From: Anaeramoeba ignava
Lineage: Eukaryota; Metamonada; Anaeramoebidae
DNA: 64,000 nt
Direction of reading: 5' to 3'
Assembly: GCA_028826165.1 (NCBI GenBank)
Contig: JAPDFW010000054.1
Span: 314,001 to 378,000 of the forward strand
The position numbers were made by a program, and so were the translations under genes. Under the pieces are notes generated by a model. That model was not told the DNA's origin. It did no database searches and saw nothing but the letters and a program-made list of their open reading frames with translations. Numbering within the stretch: the first letter of the stretch is position 1; each line of letters starts with the position of its first letter. Positions 49,223 through 61,200 of the stretch are shown in pieces.

Positions 49223-51059
49223 TTAAAAAATTAAGCATTTTTCTTTTTTATCTTGTGTTTTTTGATTTTGATTATTAAATTGCTTAATTAATAAATCAAA
49301 TAAATTTGGATTTGTTTGATTTAATTGAAAATAATCAATTCCAGTTTCTATTTCATCAATTATTTCTTGTGTAATTTGAATTTCATCTTTAATTTGATTT
49401 GAATAAATCCAATATTCAAATATTTGAAATGATTTATTACTTAATTCACTATAATCTGTAACTTTATTTGAAGTATCTTCTGTTACAGATAAAAACATTC
49501 CTCGATATAATTCACTTCTCATTATTAATATTAATTTAGGAAATTTATATTGTTTTTCTTTTCTTTCAATTATAAAATCTTTTTCATTTTCATTTTCATT
49601 TTCATTTAAATAAATTCTTTTCATTGTTTCTTCAATTTTTTCATTTGAATTTATAATTTCTTTAATTTCATAATATAATTTTGGATTTATAATTCTGTTT
49701 GAATAAATCATTTCAAATATTTGATTTGATTCTTTAATTGATTTTGTTGAAATAATTTCTTGAAGTTTTTCAATTTCATTTTGATTTTGATTTAATCTAT
49801 ATTTCAATATTAATTTATGAGCTTCTGATTATTTCTCCATTTTTGGTTTTAAATGAAATATCACAAAATTCTTTTCTTCCAAATAATTTTATCAAATCTT
49901 CTTCAAGATTGGAAAAAGAAGGAAGAGAATAATAAAGAAATGAATTATTATATCCACAAGAAAGATGATAATTGGAAATACTTTCATTAAATCTTAATTT
50001 AGGAAGTTCAATTTGAATTGGAATTTTTTGATTTTCTTTATCTCCAGTTCCTAATTGGCCAAAATAATTATCTCCAAATCCTATCAATTTTCTTTTAGAT
50101 GTTAAAATCAAAGTATGATCATCACCAACAGAAAAATCAAGAATATTATCATTTTCAAATAAAGATGATTTGATTTCAGTAAATTCATAAGCATCTTGAT
50201 ATATTTTAAGTCCATTTAATCGATAGTGACCACATGAATAAAGTTTTCTTTTTGGATTTTCATTTTCATCTTCTTCTTCAATCAACATTATTGAATGAAA
50301 ATTTCCACATTGAATATCAATTATTTTGCCTTTTGGAATATTTTTTATTTTGGTTAATTTCTCTATTTCTTTCTCTTCTTTTCTTGATTCTCCTAATCCA
50401 AGTTTACTAAATTGATTGCCTCCGCATCCAAATAACTCTTGATTTGAATTTAAAAGAAAAAAATGATTTGAAGTATTTCCTGAAAATATTTTAGAAACAT
50501 TTTTCATCATTAAAATTGGTTTTTTTGCTTTATCAAATGTTTCAAATGAGTCAGAACCAAAACCAATTTGGCTGGATTTGTTGGAATCAATCCTATAAAT
50601 ATTTTGATTTGAAGTTAATAAGTAAACAGAAATATTGGAGCAAAAAATATCTTCAATTATTCTATCATTTATATCTTCAATTAATGATGAAATATTGATA
50701 AATTGATTTGGATTTTTTGGATTAATATCTTTTCCTTTGGCAAATGCATTTCCTTCTATTGTTAAAATAGCTTCATTATCATAACCAACAGACACTTTTT
50801 GAATATTTTCTTCAATTTGAATTTTTTTAGGATTTTGATTTGAATTTCTTAAATATTCTATTGCTTTTCCATTTTTAAAAAGGAAAACTGTTGAAAAATA
50901 ATTTGATGCAATTTGTTTAATTTGTTTTTCATTTTCATTTTCATTTTCATTTTCATTTTCATTTTCAAATTTAAATTGAATTGGTTTTTTTATTTTATTT
51001 GGTTCATTTTCTAAAATAACTGGTGAATAATTTGAACCAAAAAATAAACAGTCATTCAT
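49223..51059 (-). CDS. RCC1-BTB paralogue C (one frame break)
   Basis: The start is taken at MNDCLFFGSNYSPVILEN; an upstream in-frame ATG at 51098 would add 13 residues not shared by paralogues. The RCC1 and BTB layout matches copy A. At 49825-49829 GCTTCTGATT replaces the GCTTCAATT found in the other copies, adding one base inside the first BTB. Correction gives 611 residues. The tail KKEKCLIF is shared with copy D. Confidence 0.8.
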
Positions 51060-51445
51060 TTTTAAAAAAGAAAAAAAATGAAAAAATTTTTTTTTCAAGT
51101 TTTTAATTTTAATTTTAATTTTAATTTTAATTTTAATTTTAATTTTAATTTTAATTTTAATTTTAATTTTAATTTTAATTTTAATTTTAATTTTAATTTT
51201 AATTTTAATTTTGAATTTTGAATTTGATTTTAATTATTAAATTTGATTTTAATTTTGATTTTAATTTTGATTATAATTTTAATTTTGATTATTAATTTTA
51301 ATTTTAATTTTAATTTTAATTTTAATTTTAATTTTAATTTTAATTTTAATTTTAATTTTAATTTTGATTTTAATTTTAATTTTAATTTTAATTAATGATT
51401 TCTTGTTTAAAAAATTAAGCATTTTTCTTTTTTATCTTGTGTTTT
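51060..51445. repeat. Spacer between RCC1-BTB copies B and C (TTTTAA)
   Basis: AATTTT repeats (51104-51212 and 51295-51392). They are followed by a 50-bp unique block at 51392-51445 that recurs after copy C (49205-49260). The tandem-duplication unit therefore included 3' flank. Confidence 0.85.
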
Positions 51446-53273
51446 TTAATTTTGATTATTAAATTGCTTAATTAATAAATCAAATAAATTTGGATTTGTT
51501 TGATTTAATTGAAAATAATCAATTCCAATTTGAATTTCATCAATTATTTCTTGTGTAATTTGAATTCCATCTTTAATTTGATTTGAATAAATCCAATATT
51601 CAAATATTTGAAATGATTTATTACTTAATTCACTATAATCTGTAACTTTATTTGAAGTATCATTTGTTACAGATAAAAACATTCCTCGATATAATTCACT
51701 TCTCATTATTAATATTAATTTGGGAAATTTATATTGTTTTTCTTTTCTTTCAATAATAAAATCTTTTTCATTTTCATTTTCATTTTCATTTAAATAAATT
51801 CTTTTCATTGTTTCTTCAATTTTTTCATTTGAATTTATAATTTCTTTAATTTCAGAATATAATTTTGGATTTATAATTCTGTTTGAATAAATCATTTCAA
51901 ATATTTGATTTGATTCTTTAATTGATTTTTTTGAAATAATTTCTTCAAGTTTTTCAATTTCAATTTCATTTTGATTTAATCTATATTTCAATATTAATTT
52001 ATGAGCTTTAATTATTTCTCCATTTTCGGTTTTAAATGAAATATCACAAAATTCTTTTCTTTCAAATAATTTTATCAAATCTTCTTCAAGATTAGAAAAA
52101 GAAGAAAGAAAAGGAGAATAATAAAGAAATGATTTGTCATATCCACAAGAAATATGATAATTGGAAATATCTTCATTAAATTTTAATTTAGGAAGTTCAA
52201 TTTGAATTGGAATTAAATGATGTTTTGTGTCTTCATTTCCTAATTGACCACAAGCATTATTCCCAATTCCGATTAATTTTGAATTGGAAGTTAAAATCAA
52301 AGTATGAAAATCACCAACAGAAATATCAAGGATAATATCATCATTTTCAAATAAAGATGATTTGATTTCAGTAAATTCATAAGTATTTTCATTTTTGCCA
52401 AGTCCATTATATAGAGAAAATCCACATGAATAAAGTTTTCTTTTTGGATTTTCATTTTCATTTTCAATCAACATTATTGAATGATAATATCCACATTGAA
52501 TATCAATTATTTTACCTTTTGGAATATTTTGGATTTTAGTTAATTTTTGTATTTGTGTTTCTTCTTTTGATTCTCCTAATCCAAGTTTACCATATTGATT
52601 ATTTCCGCACCCAAATAACTCTTGATTTGAATTTAAAAGAAAAACATAATTTGAAGTATTTCCTGAAAATATTTTAGAAACATTTTTCATCATTAAAATT
52701 GGTTTTTCTGTTCTTGGAAGTGTTTTAGAATCAAAACCAAGTTGACCAGATAGATTTGAACCAATTCCATAAGCATTTTGATTTGAAGTTAATAAATAAA
52801 TTGAACTGTATCCAGAAAAATATCTTCAATTATTCTATCATTTATATCTTCAATTAATGATGAAATATTGATAAATTTATTTGGATTATTTGGATTAATA
52901 TTTTTTCCTTTGGCAAATACATTTCCTTCTTTTGTTAAAATAGCTTCATTTGAATAGCCAATAGTTACTTTTTGAATATTTTCTTCAATTTGGATTTTTT
53001 CAGGATTTTGTGAATACGATAAATATTCTATTGCTTTTCCATTTTTAAAAGGAAAATTGTTGAAAAATAACCTGATGAAATTTGTTTAATTTGTTTAATT
53101 TCATTTTCATTTTCATTTTCATTTTCATTTTCATTTTCATTTTCATTTTCATTTTCATTTTCATTTTCATTTTCATTTTCAAATTTAAATTGAATTGGTT
53201 TTGTTATTTTATATGGTTTATTTTTAATAATTTTTGGAAATTTATTTGAACCAAAAAATAAAATTTCATTCAT
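51446..53273 (-). CDS. RCC1-BTB paralogue B (two frame breaks)
   Basis: Starts MNEILFFGSNKFPKIIKN, the only array member without MNDCLFFG. One base is missing at 53047-53050 (A4 instead of A5) and one at about 52814-52819. Restoring both gives 609 residues. The stop TAA replaces a CAA codon of copy C, removing the final 13 residues (KTQDKKEKCLIF-type tail). All RCC1 and BTB segments are otherwise well conserved. Confidence 0.8.
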
Positions 53274-53391
53274 TTTTTGAAAGAAAAAAAATGAAAAAAT
53301 AAATTTTCAATTTTGAATTTGATTTTAATTTTAATTTTAATTTAAATTTTCAATTTTGATTTTGATTTTAATTTTAATTTTAATTTTAATT

Positions 53392-55212
53392 TTAATTTTG
53401 ATTTTGATTATTAAATTGCTTAATTAATAAATCAAATAAATTTGGATTTGTTTGATTTAATTGAAAATAATCAATTCCTCTTTTAATTTCATCAATTATT
53501 TCTTGTGTAATTTGAATTCCATCTTTAATTTGATTTGAATAAATCCAATATTCAAATATTTGAAATGATTTATTACTTAATTCACTATAATCTGTAACTT
53601 TATTAGAAATATCTTCGGTTACAGATAAAAACATTCCTCGATATAATTCACTTCTCATTATTAATATTAATTTTGGAAATTTATATTGTTTTTCTTTTCT
53701 TTCAATTATAAAATCTTTTTCATTTTCATTTTCATTTTCATTTAAATAAATTCTTTTCATTGTTTCTTCTATTTTTTCATTGGAATTTATAATTTCTTTA
53801 ATTTCAGAATATAATTTTGGATTTATAATTCTGTTTGAATAAATCATTTCAAATATTTGATTTGATTCTTTAATTGATTTATTTGAAATAATTTCTTCAA
53901 GTTTTTCAATTTCATTTTCATTTTGATTTAATCTATATTTCAATATTAATTTATGAGCTTCAATTATTTCTCCATTTTCTGTTTTAAATGAAGTATTACA
54001 AAATTCTTTTCTTCGGAATAATTTTATCAAATCTTCTTCAAGATTGGAAAAAGAAGGAGGAGAATAATAAAGAAATGATTTTTGATATCCACAAGAGATA
54101 TGATAATTGGAAATATTTTCATTAAATCTTAATTTAGGAAGTTCAATTTGAATTGGAATATATTGATTTTCTTTATCTCCAATTCCTAATTGACCATAAG
54201 TGTTATTTCCAAATCCAATTAATTTTGAATTGTAAGTTAAAATCAAAGTATGGAAATCACCAACAGAAATTCCAAGAATATTATCATCATTTTCAAATAA
54301 AGACGATTTGATTTCGGTAAATTCATAAGTATTTCCATATTTTCCAAGTCCGTTAAATGGATGATATCCACATGAATAAAGTTTTCTTTTTGGATTTTCA
54401 TTTTCATTTTCAATCAACATTATTGAATGATTATATGCACATTGAATATCAATTATTTTACCTTTTGGAATATTTTGGATTTTGGTTAATTTCTGGATTT
54501 TGGAATCTTTTCTTCTTGATTCTCCTAATCCAACTTGAGAATAGCCATTCCATCCGCATACAAATAATTCTTGATTTGAATTTAAAAGAAAAATATGATT
54601 TGAAGAATTTCCTGAAAATATTTTAGAAACATTTTTCATCATTAAAATTGGTTTTTCTGTTCTTTTAAGTGTTTCAGAATCAAAACCAAGTTGACCAAAT
54701 CCATTTGAACCAATTCCATAAGCATTTTGATTTGAAGTTAATAAGTAAATTGAACTGGATCCAGAAATAATATCTTCAATTATTCTATCATTTGTATCTT
54801 CAATTAATGATGAAATATTGATAAATTGATTTCGATTTTTTGGATTAATATCACTTCCTTTGGCAAATACATTTCCTTCTTTTGTTAAAATAGCTTCATT
54901 TTGATAACCAACAGTTACTTTTTGAATATTTTCAATTTTAATTTGGATTTTCTCAGGATTTTGATTTGAATAATTTTCATTTAAATATTCTATTGCTTTT
55001 CCATTTTTAAAAAGGAAAATTGTTGAAAAATTTCCTGATGAAATTTGTTTAATTTGTTTAATTTGATTTTCATTTTCATTTTCATTTTCATTTTCTTTTT
55101 CATTTTCATTTTCATTTTCAAATTTAAATTGAATTGGTTTTGTTATTTTATCAGGTTCATTTTTAATAAGTTTTGGAAATTGATTTCTTCCAAAAAATAA
55201 ACAATCATTCAT
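53392..55212 (-). CDS. RCC1-BTB paralogue A (intact)
   Basis: 606 residues without interruption: MNDCLFFGRNQFPKLIKN; an Asn/Glu repeat (about 30-50); and a propeller of RCC1-type repeats to about 390 (AYGIGSNGFGQLGFDSE, VCGWNGYSQVGLGE, IGFGNNTYGQLGIGD). A BTB (GEIIEAHKLILKYR, about 415-480) follows, then a second BTB-like unit (FPKLILIMRSELYRGMF and YSELSNKSFQIFEYWIYSNQ, about 510-590). It is the reference copy for the array and the one next to the spatacsin gene, with start codons only 67 bp apart. The Asn/Glu loop varies in length from copy to copy and is probably a slippage-prone linker. Confidence 0.93.
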   Translation of the reverse strand: MNDCLFFGRNQFPKLIKNEPDKITKPIQFKFENENENEKENENENENENQIKQIKQISSGNFSTIFLFKNGKAIEYLNENYSNQNPEKIQIKIENIQKVTVGYQNEAILTKEGNVFAKGSDINPKNRNQFINISSLIEDTNDRIIEDIISGSSSIYLLTSNQNAYGIGSNGFGQLGFDSETLKRTEKPILMMKNVSKIFSGNSSNHIFLLNSNQELFVCGWNGYSQVGLGESRRKDSKIQKLTKIQNIPKGKIIDIQCAYNHSIMLIENENENPKRKLYSCGYHPFNGLGKYGNTYEFTEIKSSLFENDDNILGISVGDFHTLILTYNSKLIGFGNNTYGQLGIGDKENQYIPIQIELPKLRFNENISNYHISCGYQKSFLYYSPPSFSNLEEDLIKLFRRKEFCNTSFKTENGEIIEAHKLILKYRLNQNENEIEKLEEIISNKSIKESNQIFEMIYSNRIINPKLYSEIKEIINSNEKIEETMKRIYLNENENENEKDFIIERKEKQYKFPKLILIMRSELYRGMFLSVTEDISNKVTDYSELSNKSFQIFEYWIYSNQIKDGIQITQEIIDEIKRGIDYFQLNQTNPNLFDLLIKQFNNQNQN

Positions 55213-55279
55213 TTTTGAAAAGAAAAAAATGAAAAAAATGAATTTTCATTTTTATTTTTCATTTTAATTTTTTTTTATA
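55213..55279. promoter_or_regulatory. 67-bp divergent promoter, RCC1-BTB A / spatacsin
   Basis: Only 67 bp of A-rich then T-rich sequence separate the two divergent ATGs. It must contain both start regions and is the shortest divergent spacer in the window. Confidence 0.5.
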
Positions 55280-58200
55280 ATGTCTCAGATATTTGAGACT
55301 TTTAAACTTTCTCGTTTTAAATCAAATAAATTTCTTCTTGAAAATTATCAAGATTGCAAATTTTATTTCCCATTTTTATTATTAGTCACAAGAAAAAATG
55401 AATTAATTTTGAAAATACTTACAAAGAAACATTTTGAAAAGAAACATTTTGAAAAGAAAAATTTTGAAAAGAAAAATTTTGAAAAGAAACATTTTGAAAA
55501 GAAAAATTTTGAATTACAAACAATAGAAAATTTTACTTTGCAAAATATTTCAAACTTTTTTATTGCTAAAAACTCAAATGGATCATTTCTTTTGACAGTT
55601 ATCGATTCTCAAAATAATGTTTATATTGTTAAAATCATTTTAAATTCAAATAATTCAGTTTCTTCTGAAAATATTTCTGTTGTAGAATCAAAACAAACAA
55701 CCAATTCAAATGGTCTTTTGTTGGATTTTAATTTGCAACTTTCCCAATTACAAAATTCAAAGCATTCAATTATCATTATCAAGCAAATATTTTCAAAAAA
55801 TCAAATTTTAAAATGCATTCAAAACGAAGAAACAAAACAATTTATTCAAACAATTTCATCAATAGAACTTCTTGAAATCAAAAATTCCCAAAAATATCAA
55901 TTTAAAATGTTGTGGATATTGAATAATAATGTGGCTGCAATTCTAAAATTCTCACAAAATCAGCTTTTTTTCAAACATCTATTTACTCTTCAACCTCAAA
56001 TACAAAATTCTTCAAATCAATCATTTTGTTGGACTTATAAATATTTATATGCTATTAATAATCATGCAGATATAATCAATATTTGGGATATTCAACAATT
56101 TTCCTCATATTTCTTTTCTGGATTTATCATCTTACAGAAAAGAACAAAAAATCTCCAATGAAAAACCTACCATTTTTGTTACAGATGATGATAGACAAGC
56201 CTTTATATATTTAAACAATTCAGATTTTTTTCTTGTTAGTTTTGATTCCTATTTTCATCAATATCCCAATCATTCAACACTCTTTAACGAACAATGCTTC
56301 CATTTCCTCAAATCATTCCGAAATGGTTTTGATCAAGAACAACATTTGTTTCCAAAACACACTCCTTTTGAAAAATATCATTCCGTTAATAGAACCAAAA
56401 TTCCTTCAGCAATGCAAGCCTATCTCCCAAGAAATATTCTCCGCAAAAATTGGTATTTTGGAAAAGCCATAATAAGTACAAAACATATCGGATTCTCTTT
56501 TAAAATGAATCCTCTCAATTTCGATTTCATGACTCGTTGGGATACTAAATCTCCCTATTTATTTTCTCCTCCTTGGACATCAAAATTCAGCAAATATTTA
56601 GTTTCAACAAAAACCTCTTTCAACACAAAGTCTTTGGATTCATCTCTAAAAAATACCCATATGAGCATTTCTCAAAATCAAATCATTCTATTTTCTCATC
56701 AAAATATCTCAAATGATTCCACATTGAAACTCCAATCCATTTCGAATTTTGGAAATGATTTTCTCCTGGTTTTTCAACAAAACAATTTGATTCAACTTTC
56801 ATTTTTATCAATCGACAAAAAACAAGCAAAACTCATTATAAATTCATATCCTTTTCAAGAACCTTGCTTCATAATTCACAAAGGAAATGGAATCATCTAT
56901 ACTCTTACTCAAAATCATATCAATATTTCCTTGCTTGCCATTTCTTTCTCTCAAATCATTGAGCATTTATTATCTGTCAATACTCTTGATAATTTCCAAG
57001 AAATCATCCAAATAAATCGTTGGGATATCCATAAAATATGGAAACAAATTTTTGAATTTAGTCTCAAAAATCAACGAACAGACATTTTAAAAAATCTCAT
57101 TTTGGAATCAAAAATTGATGAAAAATTCACTAGTTATTTGGTTGCATTTTCCAAAACGGTCGAGGATTTAATTATTATTAAGCATCATCAGTCGGATTTC
57201 AGGAGTTTTTTATCTTCTTTATTGCCCATTCTTACTCAATTAATCAACCAATATTCCCAACATTTTTTTTCTTCAATATCACTTGAATCCCAAAATTTGA
57301 TTGCAAAAGTTGAATGGAAATCTACCAAATACACACTTTCAGCAAATCTTCCAAATCAAATAACCAGTCATTTTGCGGAGAATTTTGTTTCACTTTCTCA
57401 AATATTTGCAGAATTAATTTCTAAAATTATCACTGTTTTCAATCCAATTACACACAAAAATGAAGATCAAAAAGATCCAATTTCTCACTCAAATAAATTA
57501 ATGGATGAAATGTTCCAATTTTGTATTGAAGGAGACATCTCCAAATCTTTGCAAATTCTCCATCAAATCATTATATTCCCAAATCAAAAAATATTTAGCA
57601 AAAAACAATGGAAATTAATCACATCCTTTCATTCAGATTTAGATCTTCTTGATGTCTTTAAACATGTATCTTTAGGAATTTCTCATTGGTTGTTTAGCCA
57701 AAACCATATTGAATTCGCACTTAAAATACTGAATGTTTCATTTCTTGATCCACATTCACTTCTTCATCAACTTTACACTCTGACGCTTGACAAAACAATA
57801 AGAAATATTTTAAAGCAGCTCATTCAATCCTCACAAGAAATTTCTTTTTCTGAAAATTTACTTTCCCTTTTGGATAATCAATCCAATATTTCTAATGATT
57901 ATAAACTTGTTCTTAATTCCAGAAAAAGAAAGTATCCTTCAGAAACCCAACTCAATATCAATCAATATCAACAAACCAAAAATCTCTCTTCAAAAATAAA
58001 AGAAAATTCAAGAAACAATAAGTTGTTGGAAAATTGGAATAATTTTTCAAATCAAATACAAGCTCAAAAAATTTACAATGAAATTTATTCATGTAGAAAT
58101 ATTGATGATGAAAAATTCAAAATTCCTCTTGAATCCCATGATTTTTCATCTCTTCCCATTTCTAATACCAACCAAAACAATCTTCCACAAAATCAGTTGT

Positions 58201-61200
58201 TAGAAATCAACTCTCCATTATATTTCGTTTCACGCTATTCTTGGTTTCAACAATGGTCCCAATCTACTCAACAAAGAATTTCTTTGGAATTTGACCACAT
58301 TTCCAATAATACCTCTATATTCCATAATTTTATACAGCAAAATTCACATCTAGAAACCCTTCTTTCAGACAAAATCCGTTATTTTATCAGCCGCTTTGAT
58401 TTCATATCACTATCTCATTTAATCAAAATTCATCAAAAAGAAATCGTTTCCGATAAGAAAACCGCACTTAAATTGTTTTCAAACTCACTTAGTTATTGTT
58501 CAAATTTTTTGAGAACCAAAATTGAAAATTATTTAATCCAAAATTCAATTCTTTCCTTCAAGAATTTTTCCAACTCAAAAGATTTTCTTTTCCATCTTTT
58601 TTACTCTTCACACTTTTTCCATCAAGAAATTTACGAAATTGTCAATAATAAAAATAACCTACTTCAAAATATTCAAATAAAATCAAATATTCATTCTGTT
58701 AATCAAATCTTAGAGCAGTTTATTATTTTTTGTGCTGAGAATTCTCTTTTCAATGTTCTTAATTTAATCATTTATCATTTCAACTTTCCTCTTGAAAATT
58801 TACTACAAAAAGAAAAACCATCTCAAATATTATCTTGGCTCAAGATTTTTGAGATTATTCAAAACGAATCAAATATTTTGCATTCTAATAATGAAAAAAT
58901 ATATGATCTTTCTCTTCTAAATTTTCAAGCAATTTCCAATATTGAAATTTCTTCAGATTATCCCTTGATTTGGATTAGTTCAATGATTTATTCTGATCGC
59001 TTTCCTTCTTTATTTCAAATCAATGAAAAAAATCAATCAAATGAAATCCATTCTTTTTTCAACAAATATTCAAAACTATACTCTTTTACATTTCCCCAAA
59101 AATTCCTTAATCAATTCGAGAAGTTTTCCAAAGAAAATGAGAATTGGAATAATCAACTCAATTATTTTTCTTCAAGATTTGATTGCTCGATTTTCCAATT
59201 AATTTGTGAAGAAAGAAAAATGAAAAATATCAAGTCTTATATATTACAAACAATTACAAAACCACTCTCAAATTTATTTTATGTTGCAAATCCAAATTAC
59301 CAAGAATCATTTGATATTGTATTCCATTTAATTTTTCAAGGATCCTTTTCAGGTTTTTATTTTTGGAATAAAACATTACACAATAAAATCAAGATAGATT
59401 TGCAACAAAATGATTATCTGAATACTTTGCATGATTTAGTTATGATTATCGCAATAGAAAATTTTCTCAATAACTCACATGTTGCCTCTTCTTTTGTTTT
59501 CCTTGAATTAATGGGAATTTCTACACAAAAAATGGTTTTGTTTTGTTTTATTTCCAAAATTCTCCATTTTTATTACCAAATTAATCAGCATCAATCACCA
59601 TTTTTTTATCAACAAAATGAAGACGAAAAAGAGCTTCAATCTTTGTGGGATTTCAAGATTATCAATTTCCAAAAAATGTTCAAAAATATTACGTTTTCTC
59701 CAAATATAAATCAAAAAGTGAAAAATCAGTTATTTTCTTTAATTATCCCAAATAAATCAGAAAATGTAGAAGCTATTTATCAACAACTACTTGAAGTTTT
59801 TAATTTTTTTCGAAAAAGAGTTCGGCAAAGATATTCTGTTAATAACTTTATTATAACATTTTGGATTTTCAAATCAATTCAATTATTTTCTACTTTTTAT
59901 TCGATTGATTTTAGCAACTCTTTAATATCAATATTTCTTGAAGATGGTGATTGGATTCATCTTCTTGATTTGTTTTCCAACTGTGAATTAAAATCTGAGC
60001 AAATAATTTTAATGAATCAAGAAGAATTCAATTACAATGAATTATATCATATTCCATTGATTTTCCGCAATTTATTATCATCAAAACCTTTATTAAGTTC
60101 TAAACTATCTCTTTCCAAACAAAAAATAATCGATTTCAATATTCTAGAATATGTAATTATGATCCAACATCAGTATTTGCATGTTTCTAATTTGATTGAA
60201 AAGGGAATTGTTTCAAAGCAACCTATTTATATTACAACTGCAGATAATATTTCAAATAACATTGGATTAATTCCATTAATGATTGCATATTTTTGCGCAC
60301 AAAATATCGCATGCAAAGATATTGTGCAAATTCTTTTTCAATTCCCAGAATTCCAATCTGAAAATCAAGAAGAAATTTTAAATCAAGAAGAATTGTCACA
60401 AAAAAAGCTTATTGAATTAATTACCCAAAACAGTATAAAAATGAACCATTTTAACAAAATTATTCTTCATTTAGTTGAAAAAAAAGAAAATTATTTAGTT
60501 ATGAAAGCTTTTGAAATATTTGATAACGGAAACTTGATTCAATATTTCCTCAAATTCATCCGTTTTTTCCAAATGAATGCATTTACCAAATGTAAATTGA
60601 TTTTGGAAAGTTTTCCTGAAAATTTTTCTTTGGAAACTAAACAAAGAATTGGTGATCATAATTGGGTGTTTTTTGTATCAAAGGAGTTATTTAAAATGAA
60701 ATTTGACAATCAGTTTAATTCATTTCAACAGAAAATATTTATTCGAATTCTCTCAAAATGGAAATTACTTGCACTTGTTTTTCCTTCTCTTTATAAAATG
60801 GTTAAATTTTGTACAAAAATCCAAAATTCAAATATTATCATCAATATTTTTCATGATCATGAATCAAATATTCAAAAACTCACACAGAATTCAATGACGA
60901 AAGAAGCTAGAATATATTCGAATGAATTTGGATTATCTTGTGATTTAATAGCATTATTTCATGTAGGAAAATATTTGGCTCCAAAAATTAAATTGGGATT
61001 CAAAATACATAATTCAAGGAAACTTCTTATTGAAAAATGCAACAAAATTTTCAAGAAATGGAGAATTGAACAAAAAGAAATTGTTGCTGAGTTTTTCCTT
61101 TTACAAATCGATTTAATGGGAAGTTTTCAGGAAATTATCACACCTCAAGAATACATATTCATATTAGAAATATCACTTGAATGGTTAGAAAGCCATTCCA

